Source of the DNA: Roseobacter fucihabitans
Lineage (GTDB): Bacteria > Pseudomonadota > Alphaproteobacteria > Rhodobacterales > Rhodobacteraceae
Direction: 5' to 3'
DNA: 64,000 bases
Assembly: GCF_014337925.2 (NCBI RefSeq)
Contig: NZ_CP143423.1
Coordinates: 92,501-156,500 of the forward strand
Under the pieces are notes generated by a model. That model had not been told where the DNA came from. It worked only from the letters and a program-made list of their open reading frames with translations, and did not search any database. A program made the translations under genes and the position numbers. This document shows, in pieces, positions 8,339 to 18,037 of this stretch. Each line of letters begins with the position of its first letter. Positions within the stretch are counted from its first letter, which is position 1.

Positions 8339-9583
8339 ATGACAAACGCTTCTTCGTTTCCACAACTCGTTATCCCGAACACTTTGGCCGCCGGACCCGG
8401 ACCTGGCAACACCGATGCTCGCGTGCTGGCTGCCTTTGCCGGCGCAGGCATCGCAGATCACATGCAGCCAGATGTTCTGCGCGGGATGATCGAATGCAAA
8501 CACATGCTGCGCAGTTTCATGGGCACGACAAACGTGCATACGTTCGGCGTCGCAGGCACGGGTTGGAGCGGGCTTGATTGCATGATGTCCGCCGTGATGC
8601 CCGGTGACACAGTTGTCGCGTTTTCAAACGGCACCTTTTCCGGGATTGACGCGCTGACGCTTCGCATGAAGGCCGCCACCCGCGAGGAACTGGCCGCTGA
8701 CAGTCTGAACCCGCAACCTGCCAGCGTCACTGTGATCGAAGTGCCGCACGGCCAATCCGTCACCGCAGATATCGTTGAGGCCGCATTGGCTGAACACAAA
8801 CCCAAATGGGCGTTCATGGCGCATTGGGAAACGGGCTCTGGCCGGATCAACGACATCAGAGGTTTCTCAGATGCCTGCGTAAAGCATGATGCGATGGGCC
8901 TCGTTGATGCCGTGTCCTCGCTCGGCGTCGAAGATTTCGCGATTGATGAATTTCCCGGTGTTGTAGGCTGGGCGTCCTGCCCGCAAAAAGGTCTGCTTTG
9001 TCTGCCCCTGACCTATGCACCAGTGAGCTTTTCTGATCGCTACATCGAGACACTGAAAGCCAACGGTGCCTACACCTATGCCAATCATCCGATCATGGAG
9101 GCGCGCCATTGGGGTATCGTCGACGGGCAGGATGTTGAAAAAGGGGCGTATCACCGCACACACTCGGCCTACGCTGTTTCGGCTTTTCACGAGGCGCTGC
9201 GGATCAATCTGGCTGATGGTCTTGCAAAACGGGCTCAGGATTACGTGTTCCACGAAAAGGCCCTGCGGGACGCCGTCACGGCCATGGGGTGTGAGGTCAC
9301 GTCCAACATGACCAGCCTGGTTGTGCTGAACTTGCCCGCCGCTTTTGCCGGGCGTGAGATGGAACTGGTGCAGAACTGCCGCGCAGAGGGTTTTGGCATT
9401 TGGCCAACGCTGTCAGCACCTGTGCAAGTCCGCATCGGCATTCTGAACTTACTGACCCAAGCCGCGATCACCGAGATCGTGACGAAGTTCGCACAAGCCA
9501 TGAACGCAATCGGAGCAGAGGTCGATATCGATGAAGTTCTGGTCGGGCTGGAAGCACATTACCAATCCCGTATCGCGGCCTAG
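8339..9583 (+). CDS. sgaA: Serine-glyoxylate aminotransferase
   Basis: A 414-residue class V PLP aminotransferase. It converts serine plus glyoxylate to hydroxypyruvate plus glycine. Typical family segments include AAGPGPGNTDARVLAAF, FGVAGTGWSGLDCMMSAVMP, MAHWETGSGRI, DAVSSLGVEDF and the PLP-lysine segment SCPQKGLLCLPL. The start MTNASSF is chosen because GATAGG precedes it; an upstream in-frame ATG at 8312 has none. First gene of the operon sgaA-mtkA-mtkB-hprA-ppc-glyA, 9 nt before mtkA. Confidence 0.93.
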   Translation: MTNASSFPQLVIPNTLAAGPGPGNTDARVLAAFAGAGIADHMQPDVLRGMIECKHMLRSFMGTTNVHTFGVAGTGWSGLDCMMSAVMPGDTVVAFSNGTFSGIDALTLRMKAATREELAADSLNPQPASVTVIEVPHGQSVTADIVEAALAEHKPKWAFMAHWETGSGRINDIRGFSDACVKHDAMGLVDAVSSLGVEDFAIDEFPGVVGWASCPQKGLLCLPLTYAPVSFSDRYIETLKANGAYTYANHPIMEARHWGIVDGQDVEKGAYHRTHSAYAVSAFHEALRINLADGLAKRAQDYVFHEKALRDAVTAMGCEVTSNMTSLVVLNLPAAFAGREMELVQNCRAEGFGIWPTLSAPVQVRIGILNLLTQAAITEIVTKFAQAMNAIGAEVDIDEVLVGLEAHYQSRIAA

Positions 9584-9592
9584 GGGACAAAA

Positions 9593-10783
9593 ATGGACAT
9601 TCATGAATATCAAGCCAAAGAGATACTGAGCAACTTCGGTGTCGAAATCCCCGCAGGTGCGCTGGCCTATAGCCCGGAGCAGGCCGCTTACCGCGCCCGC
9701 GAGATGGGTGGAGAGAAGTGGATCGTAAAGGCGCAGGTACATGCCGGGGGCCGTGGCAAAGCAGGGGGCGTCAAGCTCTGTGACACTGACCACGAAATTC
9801 AGGCTGCCTGCGAAGACATGTTTGGCAAAAAACTGGTGACGCATCAGACCGGCCCCGAAGGCAAGGGTATCTACCGCGTCTATGTCGAAGCTGCCGTGCC
9901 GATTGATCGCGAGATTTATCTGGGGTTTGTTCTGGACCGGACGTCGCAGCGTATCATGATTGTCGCCTCTGCCGAAGGTGGGATGGAGATTGAGGAAATC
10001 TCTGAAAACAAGCCAGAGAGTATCGTGCGCTCTACGGTGGAACCTGCGGTCGGTTTGCGCGATTTCCAGGCACGCGAGATCGCGTTCAAATTGGACATCG
10101 AACCGGGTCTGACGCAGGCCATGGTGCGCACCTTGCAGGGTTGCTATCGCGCTTTCCGCGAGTTGGATGCCACGATGGTAGAGATCAACCCGCTGGTGAT
10201 CACAGCCGACAATCGCGTGTTGGCGCTGGATGCCAAGATGACGTTTGATGACAACGCTCTTTTCCGCCATCCCCAAATCAGCGAGCTGCGCGACAAGAGC
10301 CAGGAAGACCCGCGCGAGGCACGTGCGGCGGATCGGGGGCTTTCCTACGTTGGTTTGGATGGAAACATCGGCTGCATTGTGAACGGTGCGGGTCTGGCCA
10401 TGGCGACGATGGACACCATCAAGCTGGCGGGCGGAGAGCCTGCGAACTTTCTCGACATTGGGGGTGGTGCCACGCCCGAACGGGTTGCCAAGGCCTTCCG
10501 CCTGGTAATGTCCGACAAGAATGTTCAGGCGGTTCTGGTCAATATTTTCGCAGGCATCAACCGCTGCGACTGGGTTGCCGAAGGGGTCGTTCAAGCCCTG
10601 AAGGAGGTCAAGGTCGAAGTGCCAGTCATCGTACGCCTTGCCGGCACCAACGTTGAAGAGGGGCAAAAGATCCTCGCCAAGAGTGGCCTGCCGATCATAC
10701 GCGCGACCACCTTGATGGAGGCCGCAGAGCGTTCTGTCTCCGCCTGGAAAAGTGACAACTCCCCAAATCTCAAATTGGTGTAA
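9593..10783 (+). CDS. mtkA: Malate-CoA ligase (malate thiokinase) beta subunit
   Basis: A 396-residue ATP-grasp protein of the SucC family: [12 protein letters not shown] start, [16 protein letters not shown] nucleotide-binding region, EINPLVI metal site, and a C-terminal CoA-ligase domain with [18 protein letters not shown] and [13 protein letters not shown]. With the alpha subunit it forms malyl-CoA from malate, ATP and CoA. Sequence alone cannot fully separate it from succinyl-CoA synthetase, but its place between serine-cycle genes, and next to malyl-CoA lyase, makes malate the likely substrate. It is 2 nt from mtkB. Confidence 0.9.
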   Translation: MDIHEYQAKEILSNFGVEIPAGALAYSPEQAAYRAREMGGEKWIVKAQVHAGGRGKAGGVKLCDTDHEIQAACEDMFGKKLVTHQTGPEGKGIYRVYVEAAVPIDREIYLGFVLDRTSQRIMIVASAEGGMEIEEISENKPESIVRSTVEPAVGLRDFQAREIAFKLDIEPGLTQAMVRTLQGCYRAFRELDATMVEINPLVITADNRVLALDAKMTFDDNALFRHPQISELRDKSQEDPREARAADRGLSYVGLDGNIGCIVNGAGLAMATMDTIKLAGGEPANFLDIGGGATPERVAKAFRLVMSDKNVQAVLVNIFAGINRCDWVAEGVVQALKEVKVEVPVIVRLAGTNVEEGQKILAKSGLPIIRATTLMEAAERSVSAWKSDNSPNLKLV

Positions 10784-10785
10784 TC

Positions 10786-11664
10786 ATGAGCATTTATCTA
10801 AATCGCGAAACACGGGTTATCGTTCAGGGTATCACGGGGCGAATGGCGCAATTCCATACCAAGGACATGCTGGAATATGGCACCAATGTTGTCGGTGGGG
10901 TGGTTCCTGGAAAGGGTGGCGAAACCGTCTACGGGGTGCCGGTGTTTGACACAGTCAAAGAAGCCGTAGCCGCCACACAGGCCGATGCCAGCCTTGTGTT
11001 TGTTCCGCCTCCTTTTGCCGCGGACAGCATTATGGAAGCCGCCGACGCCGGTATCAGGTACTGTGTATGTATCACCGACGGTATCCCCGCGCAGGACATG
11101 ATCCAGGTGAAACGCTATATGATGCGGTACCCAAGGGAGCGCCGGATGGTTCTGACGGGCCCTAACTGTGCGGGTACGATTTCACCGGGTAAGGCGATGT
11201 TGGGGATCATGCCGGGGCATATTTTTCTGCCGGGCAATGTGGGCATTGTTGGACGCTCTGGCACACTTGGCTATGAGGCTGCGGCTCAGTTGAAAGAGCG
11301 CGGCATCGGGGTTTCCACCAGTGTTGGCATCGGCGGTGATCCGATTAACGGGTCGTCTTTCCGCGATATTCTCGAGCAGTTCGAGAATGACGAAGAAACG
11401 CACGTCATTGCCATGATCGGAGAGATCGGCGGGCCACAGGAAGCCGAAGCCGCCGCCTATATTCAGGAACATGTGAGCAAACCGGTGGTCGCCTATGTCG
11501 CGGGTTTGACCGCACCCAAAGGGCGCACAATGGGCCATGCGGGCGCGATCATCTCGGCATTTGGCGAAAGCGCCTCTGAAAAGGTGGAAATTCTCAATGC
11601 TGCCGGTGTAACCGTGGCTGAGAACCCCGCTGTGATCGGCGAGACCATCGCAGGCTTGATGTGA
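10786..11664 (+). CDS. mtkB: Malate-CoA ligase (malate thiokinase) alpha subunit
   Basis: A 292-residue SucD-family protein. It has the N-terminal Rossmann/CoA-binding domain (VIVQGITGRMAQFHTKDM, GTNVVGGVVPGKGG), GPNCAGTISPGKAMLGIMP, GIVGRSGTLGYEAA and the active-site phosphohistidine segment GHAGAI. Together with the upstream beta subunit it makes malyl-CoA. Spacing of 2 nt from mtkA and 10 nt to hprA indicates co-transcription. Confidence 0.9.
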   Translation: MSIYLNRETRVIVQGITGRMAQFHTKDMLEYGTNVVGGVVPGKGGETVYGVPVFDTVKEAVAATQADASLVFVPPPFAADSIMEAADAGIRYCVCITDGIPAQDMIQVKRYMMRYPRERRMVLTGPNCAGTISPGKAMLGIMPGHIFLPGNVGIVGRSGTLGYEAAAQLKERGIGVSTSVGIGGDPINGSSFRDILEQFENDEETHVIAMIGEIGGPQEAEAAAYIQEHVSKPVVAYVAGLTAPKGRTMGHAGAIISAFGESASEKVEILNAAGVTVAENPAVIGETIAGLM

Positions 11665-11674
11665 GGTGACGGCC

Positions 11675-12646
11675 ATGATCAAACCCAAAGTTCTCGTGAC
11701 CCGCCGTTGGCCCGCCGCTGTCGAGGCCCAGCTGTGCGAAAAGTTTGACGTTGTCCTTAACAAGGGCGACGTCCCTTTGATGGCGCATGAGTTCCGTCAG
11801 GCTTTTATGGATTTCGACGCGGTTCTGCCAACGGTCACCGATAAAATCGGTGTCGATGCGCTGGATTTGTCTGGCCCGCGCACGAAACTGCTGGCGAACT
11901 ATGGGGTTGGTTACACGCATATCGACATGCCAAGTGCGATGGCCCACGGGATGACGGTAACCAATACGCCTGATGTTCTGTCAGAATGTACCGCTGATCT
12001 GGCGATGACACTGATGCTGATGGCGGCGCGGCGTGCGGGTGAAGGGGAACGCGAAATCCGTGAAGGCCGCTGGAGCGGATGGCGGCCGATGCATCTTGTT
12101 GGCACCAAAGTGTCGGGCAAAACGCTGGGGATCGTGGGGTTCGGCCGTATCGGCCAAGAGATGGCCCGCCGTGCGCATCATGGCTTTGGCATGAAAATCA
12201 TCGTGCACAACCGCAGCCGCGTGGCCCCTGAAGTTCTGGCCCGTTACAATGCTGTTCAGGCGGATGATCTGGATGATCTGTTGCCCCGTTGTGATTTTGT
12301 ATCTTTGCATTGTCCCGGGGGGGCCGAAAACCGCCATCTGATCAATTCCCGTCGGCTTGATTTGATGCGCCCGGATGCATTCCTGATCAACACCGCGCGC
12401 GGTGAAGTGATCAACGAATACGATCTGGTGCAGGCCCTGGCGTTTGAGACCATCGGGGGCGCGGCGCTGGACGTTTTTGATGGCGAGCCAAACATTGCGC
12501 AGAACTTACTGGACAGTGACCGCCTGGTGATGTTGCCGCACCTGGGCAGTGCAACCTCCGAAGCGCGTGAAGAGATGGGATTTCGTGTCATGAATAACCT
12601 GCAGGCCTTCTTTGAGGGTCAAACACCGCCAGATCGTGTAAACTGA
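11675..12646 (+). CDS. hprA: Hydroxypyruvate reductase (D-glycerate dehydrogenase)
   Basis: A 323-residue NAD(P)-dependent D-2-hydroxyacid dehydrogenase. It reduces hydroxypyruvate, the product of SgaA, to D-glycerate. Features: the nucleotide-binding GFGRIGQEMARRA, a catalytic Arg in LINTARGEVINE, Glu in FDGEPNI, and His in MLPHLGSAT. I use the ATG at 11675, preceded by GAGGTG; an in-frame GTG at 11666 is the alternative. The stop overlaps the ppc start (TGATG). A glycerate kinase gene, needed for the next step, is not in this window. Confidence 0.88.
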   Translation: MIKPKVLVTRRWPAAVEAQLCEKFDVVLNKGDVPLMAHEFRQAFMDFDAVLPTVTDKIGVDALDLSGPRTKLLANYGVGYTHIDMPSAMAHGMTVTNTPDVLSECTADLAMTLMLMAARRAGEGEREIREGRWSGWRPMHLVGTKVSGKTLGIVGFGRIGQEMARRAHHGFGMKIIVHNRSRVAPEVLARYNAVQADDLDDLLPRCDFVSLHCPGGAENRHLINSRRLDLMRPDAFLINTARGEVINEYDLVQALAFETIGGAALDVFDGEPNIAQNLLDSDRLVMLPHLGSATSEAREEMGFRVMNNLQAFFEGQTPPDRVN

Positions 12647-15282
12647 TGTCGACGACGACGCTCTCGTCCCAGACGGATGATGACGCCTATGCAACGTCTC
12701 TGCGCGAATTGCTCTGGGACCAGCTTTTTCTCACTGTGCAGCAACGTGCACCCGCCATTGCGCCTCTTTTGAAGACCTCGGAACGTATCGAACGATTGGC
12801 CGAGGATCAGACCAGTGATTTCCTTCAGGCGGTCAATATCTGGTTTCAATTGACCAAGATTGCTGAAGAGAACGCAGCCGTCCGCGAACGGCGGCAAATC
12901 GAGACAATGGACGGTGCTGAATGCGTCGAGGGCAGTTTTGCCCAAGTGATGGTTCGGATTGCGGATGAAGTGCCCGAGTCCCTGGACTATGCCGTCGGGT
13001 GCTTGTCGGTTGGTCCAACACTCACCGCGCATCCGACAGAAGCGAAACGTGTGACCATCCTTGAGATTCACCGCCGCATCTACCGCCTGTTGGTTTCGCT
13101 TGAAACGCAAAGATGGACCCCGCGCGAACGGTCACGCAAGATCGAAGAATTGCGCGGCGAGATTGATCTGTTGTGGCTGTCTGGTGAATTGAGACTTGAG
13201 CGCCCCAGCCTTTCAGACGAAATCGAGTGGGGGTTGCAGTTTTTCCGCGACAGTTTGTTTGACGCGACGCCGGAGTTGTTTGAACAATTCATCACGGCCA
13301 TGGAGAGCACATTTGAAAACGGCAACACAGCGATCCGCCCTTGTTTGAAATTCCATTCGTGGATCGGCGGTGATCGCGACGGGAACCCGAATGTCAACGT
13401 TGAGGCCACCAGGTCGGCGATGGCGCGAGGGCGACAAGCGGCGATCGACAAACATGTCGCTGAGCTCACGGCGGCTGCTCGCCATATCAGCATCAGCCGC
13501 GATATCGCGGAATTGCCGGCCTCTCACCTGCAAGCGCTGGATGCTGTTGTCATGCGCGCTGACGATCATACTGCCATTACGCAGCGCAACCCCGGCGAAA
13601 TATTTCGCCAAGCCATCAGCGCAATCATCGAACGCCTGTCTGATCGCCCGGCCTATGCGCATGTGGAGGAAATGGTCTCAGACCTGCACATCATCGAAGA
13701 CGCTCTGACGGCAATCGGGGCTGAGCCGCTAAACAAAAAATTTATCCGCCCGATCCGATGGCGTGTCGAAGTTTTCGGATTTCGCACAACGGCTTTGGAT
13801 ATTCGGCAAAACTCGACCGTGACCACGGATGTTTTGGCGGAAATTTGGGACGATGGATCGGAATATGGAACTGCGCTATGGGCTAAACGCCTTCGCGACG
13901 AGCTTGCGTCTGAGGCTTTGGCGAAGATCAATATTGAGACTTTGAGCGAACAGGGACAAGAATTGCTGAACCTGCTGAGCACAATCGTTCAGGCCCGTGA
14001 GGGGACCGATCCAAATGCGGTAGGCGCGTTTATTCTATCGATGACACGATCCACCGACGATCTGTTGGGGGTTTATCTATTGGCCCGCTATGCTGGTGCG
14101 CCTGGCGAGGCACTGGATGTTCCCATCGTGCCGTTGTTCGAAACCATCGATGATTTGCGCAATGCGCCCCGTATCCTGACGGAGCTGATCAACGTACCGA
14201 CCGCACGGCGTAGCCTCAAGCGGCAGGGCAAACGTGTTGAGATCATGCTGGGGTATTCAGATAGCAACAAGGACGGCGGTTTCATCTGCTCGACCTGGGA
14301 GTTGGAACAGGCGCAACGCAAGATCACCCAAGCGCTCGACGCAGTCGGATTTGTGCCCGCGTTTTTCCATGGGCGCGGTGGGTCGGTCAGCCGTGGCGGT
14401 GCGCCAACCGGACGCGCAATCGCAGCGCAACCGGCCGGTACGTTGAACGGCGCGATGCGCACAACGGAACAGGGTGAAGTCGTTTCCACAAAATACGCCA
14501 ACCGTGGAACGGCGCTGAAAGAGCTTGAGCAACTGGCCTCCTCGGCCCTTTTGCATACCGCTTTGTCAAGCAAATCCGCGCCGAAAAACCCCGAATTTGA
14601 CGACGCCTTGCAGGCGCTGTCGGGAATGTCGCAGGCTGCCTATTCCGCTTTGCTGAACAGGCCTGGCTTTGTTCAGTACTTTCAGGAGGCAAGCCCGGTT
14701 GAAGAACTTGCCATGCTCAAGATTGGATCGCGCCCTGCGCGGCGGTTTGGGGCCTCCAGCCTCGCTGATCTGCGGGCAATCCCCTGGGTGTTCGCCTGGT
14801 CGCAAAACCGCCATTTGTTGACCGGTTGGTATGGGTTTGGAACGGCTTGCAAGTCCTTTGCCAAGGTGCGCGACGATGCAGGCTGGCGCATGTTGCGCAG
14901 CATGTTTGCAACCTCGCCGTTGTTCCAATTGATGGTGGATGAGGTCGAAAAGACCTTGTTCCAGGCCGATATGAAAATCGCGGCCCAATATGCGGAACTT
15001 TCCACCGACGTTGAGAACGGTGCCGCAATCTTTGATCTCGTGCAGGCTGAATATGCGGCCTCGGTCGAGGCCATTTGCGCCATCACGGGACAATCGGATC
15101 TGGCGTTGCGTTTTCCGAAACTGACCAATCGGTTTGAACGAAACCGCGCCCATCTCGGCACAATCCACACTATTCAGATCAACCAGCTGCGCAGCTTGCG
15201 CAACAGTTCAGAACTCACCAACACTGGCCCTCTGCTACAATCAATGAACTGCATCTCCGCAGGCCTCGGTTGGACCGGATAA
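12646..15282 (+). CDS. ppc: Phosphoenolpyruvate carboxylase
   Basis: 878 residues, in the usual bacterial range. It adds bicarbonate to PEP to give oxaloacetate. The catalytic landmarks are all present: LTAHPTEAKR (active His), WIGGDRDGNPNV, MLGYSDSNKDGG, FFHGRGGSVSRGGAPTGRAI and the C-terminal conserved region ending GLGWTG rather than the longer NTG form. In the serine cycle it supplies the second fixed carbon. The start codon shares its A with the stop codon of hprA, showing translational coupling; glyA follows after 19 nt. Confidence 0.95.
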   Translation: MSTTTLSSQTDDDAYATSLRELLWDQLFLTVQQRAPAIAPLLKTSERIERLAEDQTSDFLQAVNIWFQLTKIAEENAAVRERRQIETMDGAECVEGSFAQVMVRIADEVPESLDYAVGCLSVGPTLTAHPTEAKRVTILEIHRRIYRLLVSLETQRWTPRERSRKIEELRGEIDLLWLSGELRLERPSLSDEIEWGLQFFRDSLFDATPELFEQFITAMESTFENGNTAIRPCLKFHSWIGGDRDGNPNVNVEATRSAMARGRQAAIDKHVAELTAAARHISISRDIAELPASHLQALDAVVMRADDHTAITQRNPGEIFRQAISAIIERLSDRPAYAHVEEMVSDLHIIEDALTAIGAEPLNKKFIRPIRWRVEVFGFRTTALDIRQNSTVTTDVLAEIWDDGSEYGTALWAKRLRDELASEALAKINIETLSEQGQELLNLLSTIVQAREGTDPNAVGAFILSMTRSTDDLLGVYLLARYAGAPGEALDVPIVPLFETIDDLRNAPRILTELINVPTARRSLKRQGKRVEIMLGYSDSNKDGGFICSTWELEQAQRKITQALDAVGFVPAFFHGRGGSVSRGGAPTGRAIAAQPAGTLNGAMRTTEQGEVVSTKYANRGTALKELEQLASSALLHTALSSKSAPKNPEFDDALQALSGMSQAAYSALLNRPGFVQYFQEASPVEELAMLKIGSRPARRFGASSLADLRAIPWVFAWSQNRHLLTGWYGFGTACKSFAKVRDDAGWRMLRSMFATSPLFQLMVDEVEKTLFQADMKIAAQYAELSTDVENGAAIFDLVQAEYAASVEAICAITGQSDLALRFPKLTNRFERNRAHLGTIHTIQINQLRSLRNSSELTNTGPLLQSMNCISAGLGWTG

Positions 15283-15301
15283 TATTTGACAAGGACATCC
15301 T

Positions 15302-16588
15302 ATGACCGCGACCGACATCAAAACGTTCTTTGAGCAGCCTCTCGAGACTCGGGATCCAGAGATTTTTAATGCCATTCAAGGGGAACTTGGACGGCAACGC
15401 GAAGAGATAGAACTTATCGCGTCCGAAAACATGACTTCTGCGGCCGTGATGGAGGCGCAAGGGTCTGTCATGACCAACAAATACGCCGAAGGGTATCCGG
15501 GGCGACGGTATTATGGCGGCTGCCAATATGTGGACGTGGCTGAGAACCTTGCAATTGATCGCGCAAAGCAATTGTTTGGATGTGACTTTGCCAATGTGCA
15601 GCCTAACTCGGGCTCTCAGGCCAATCAGGGCGTGTTTCAGGCTTTACTAAAACCGGGTGATACGATCCTCGGGATGAACCTGGCGTCTGGTGGGCACCTG
15701 ACGCATGGGGCGGCACCGAACCAATCCGGCAAGTGGTTCAACGCGGTGCAATATGGTGTGCGCAAGCAGGATAACCTGATCGATTATGATGAGGTGCAGG
15801 CCCTGGCAAGCGCGCATCAGCCAAAGATGATCATCGCCGGTGGATCAGCGATTCCGCGCGTCATCGACTTTGCCAAGATGCGCGAGATTGCTGACAGTGT
15901 TGGTGCGTATCTGCATGTGGACATGGCGCATTTCGCCGGTCTTGTGGCGGCGGGCGAGCACCCCAGCCCATTTCCGCATGCCCATGTTGCAACGACGACA
16001 ACGCATAAGACCTTGCGGGGTCCACGCGGCGGTATGATCGTCACGAACGATGAAATAATTGCCAAGAAGGTCAATTCCGCCATTTTCCCAGGTATTCAGG
16101 GCGGGCCCCTCATGCACGTCATCGCGGCAAAGGCTGTGGCTTTCGGCGAAGCGCTGCAACCCGAATTCAAATCCTACATGAAAGCCGTGCGCGCCAATGC
16201 CGACGCGCTGGCGGATCAACTCATCAAGGGCGGATTGGACATTGTGACAGGTGGCACGGACACCCATGTGATGCTGGTCGATCTGCGCCCCAAAGGCGTA
16301 ACCGGCAACATCACCGATGCCGCCTTGGGTCGCGCCCATATCACCACCAATAAGAATGGCATTCCGTTTGACCCTGAAAAACCGACTGTGACGTCGGGCA
16401 TCCGTCTTGGCACGCCTGCGGCAACAACACGTGGATTTGGTGAGGGTGAGTTCCGGCAAATTGCAGATTGGATCGTTCAGGTGGTAGATGGGCTCGCGGC
16501 CAATGGTCCGGACAGGAATGGCGAAGTCGAGAAGAAAGTGGCGCGTGAAGTGGTTGCGCTTTGCAAGAAATTCCCGATTTATGCCTGA
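15302..16588 (+). CDS. glyA: Serine hydroxymethyltransferase
   Basis: 428 residues, PLP fold type I. It condenses glycine with methylene-tetrahydrofolate to serine, the C1 entry step of the serine cycle. Clear signature segments: [57 protein letters not shown] and the PLP-lysine segment [13 protein letters not shown]. It is the last gene of the operon. A housekeeping paralogue elsewhere in the genome is likely (inference). Confidence 0.95.
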   Translation: MTATDIKTFFEQPLETRDPEIFNAIQGELGRQREEIELIASENMTSAAVMEAQGSVMTNKYAEGYPGRRYYGGCQYVDVAENLAIDRAKQLFGCDFANVQPNSGSQANQGVFQALLKPGDTILGMNLASGGHLTHGAAPNQSGKWFNAVQYGVRKQDNLIDYDEVQALASAHQPKMIIAGGSAIPRVIDFAKMREIADSVGAYLHVDMAHFAGLVAAGEHPSPFPHAHVATTTTHKTLRGPRGGMIVTNDEIIAKKVNSAIFPGIQGGPLMHVIAAKAVAFGEALQPEFKSYMKAVRANADALADQLIKGGLDIVTGGTDTHVMLVDLRPKGVTGNITDAALGRAHITTNKNGIPFDPEKPTVTSGIRLGTPAATTRGFGEGEFRQIADWIVQVVDGLAANGPDRNGEVEKKVAREVVALCKKFPIYA

Positions 16589-17111
16589 AGGCCTGGCGGG
16601 TTGAGTGGCTATCATCAGGCCGCGCTTTGTCTGAGGCCTGATGTGCTCCTCACCGCTGATGTTCGGAAGCCAATTGGAACGGGTGCGATCTAACGATCAC
16701 CCGTCTAGTGTTCATCAAATACATAATTTTCAGGCCAAAGAGTGCAGTGTTCAAACGACATCGCCTCATGGGGCAGCGTGACAGATTGTATCGTAACACC
16801 GCGATGGTAAGCAAGGCGATAAAACGCTGACCGGCGCAGTTGGATTTCAGATAAATTTTAGACGTGTCGTAAATAGAATGCCTGGGAAATGGTCCAGGCC
16901 TGCCAGAGTAATTCTTGGCTGGTTGGATCGTTCACAAGATCATAAATCGCCTAAAAATTCAGCATAACAGGCGAAAACCGCAGATGCTGAAAACATGAAA
17001 TAAGTTGAATCCCTATAGATGATCCGTTGGTCGAAATTTTAACGCTTCGGAAACTTTCTGCAGCGCAAAACGCCGTGGTGAAGTTCTACAACCAGTACAG
17101 GGAGTTTTCTA
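16589..17111. other. Intergenic region upstream of the RTX gene
   Basis: 523 nt with no credible gene. It contains a 9-bp inverted repeat at 16613-16643 just after glyA (possible transcription end) and a small CCTGG/CCAGG hairpin near 16881-16899. The ribosome site AGGGAG stands before the RTX start. The AT content rises toward the RTX gene, which suggests its promoter lies here. Confidence 0.6.
16613..16643 (+). terminator. Possible terminator after glyA
   Basis: CATCAGGCC and GGCCTGATG form a perfect 9-bp stem with a 13-nt loop, 25 nt past the glyA stop codon. No T-run follows, so its role as a terminator is uncertain. Confidence 0.4.
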
Positions 17112-17954
17112 ATGGCCACAATCTCAGGCGGGGCATTTAACGATTTTGTTTTTGGCACATCTGCATCGGATTTTATTGCAGGTGGGGCTGGGCATGATGC
17201 CCTGTTCGGCGCCAGCGGAGACGACGTTCTGCATGGGGAGACCGGTAATGATTTTATGAATGGCGGGACGGGCAACGATGTCCTGGATGGCGGCGAAGGT
17301 AATGATACGCTGCACGGCGGTACCGGCAATGATGATCTTTCGGGCGGTGCGGGCGACGATACGTTGATGGGCAACGCCGGCTCTGACAACATGCGCGGCG
17401 GTTTGGGCGATGACCTGATGCGGGGTGGGACCGGCGATGACGCACTTCGCGGCGGCGCGGGCAATGACGAGATGTACGGTGACGCCGGTGACGACAGGCT
17501 GCGGGGCGGCAGCGGCGATGATGAAATTAGCGGCGGCACGGGGGATGACCGGCTTTGGGGCGGTGCCGGCGACGACCAGTTGTTTGGCGACAACGGCGAC
17601 GACCGTCTGATCGGGGGCAATGGTGACGATATGCTGATGGGAGGGGCCGGGGATGACGTTCTGAACGGTGGTCGCGGTGATGATGTTATGATCGGGGGCC
17701 AGGGTGATGATCTCTTTGTCTTCTCAGGTGGCGGCGATGTGATTATGGATTTTTCGGAGGGCGACATGTTGCAAATTGCAAGCTCGCTGCCCGGTGTCGT
17801 CCTCGACGACGCTTCCAGCATTGCCGATTTTGCGGTGGATCTGGGGCAGGCGGGAACCTTGATTGATTTTGGTCAGGGTGACAGCGTTTTCCTCAATGGT
17901 GTGTCTTATGACGATATCGCCGCAGATCCCTCAAAGTTCTTTGAAGTGGTCTGA
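17112..17954 (+). CDS. RTX-type calcium-binding secreted protein
   Basis: 280 residues, strongly acidic and Gly-rich. Residues about 6-200 are nearly uninterrupted GGxGxDxLx nonapeptide repeats (for example GGTGNDVLDGGEGNDTL), which fold into Ca-binding beta-rolls outside the cell. There is no N-terminal signal peptide, and the C-terminal 80 residues (GDDLFVFSGGGDVIMDFSEG and an aliphatic tail) have the form of a type I secretion signal. No enzymatic domain is visible, so it is nearly pure repeat. A type I ATPase and fusion protein are encoded 6.7 kb downstream. RBS AGGGAG. It may be a surface-layer or adhesion protein glycosylated by the neighbouring enzymes (inference). Confidence 0.9.
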   Translation: MATISGGAFNDFVFGTSASDFIAGGAGHDALFGASGDDVLHGETGNDFMNGGTGNDVLDGGEGNDTLHGGTGNDDLSGGAGDDTLMGNAGSDNMRGGLGDDLMRGGTGDDALRGGAGNDEMYGDAGDDRLRGGSGDDEISGGTGDDRLWGGAGDDQLFGDNGDDRLIGGNGDDMLMGGAGDDVLNGGRGDDVMIGGQGDDLFVFSGGGDVIMDFSEGDMLQIASSLPGVVLDDASSIADFAVDLGQAGTLIDFGQGDSVFLNGVSYDDIAADPSKFFEVV

Positions 17955-18037
17955 TAGCGAGGTGCTCTGCCTGTCGCGTCCCTGACCTGTACAGGCAGGC
18001 CTCTCAAGCCTGGAATGAACCAACAGAAAAGTAGCTG

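Noticed and set aside
9449-10666. 405-residue minus-strand ORF
   Set aside because: Antisense to mtkA; the plus strand is unmistakably a SucC-like protein.
17039-17821. Pro/Ser-rich 260-residue minus-strand ORF
   Set aside because: A direct antisense product of the RTX repeats.
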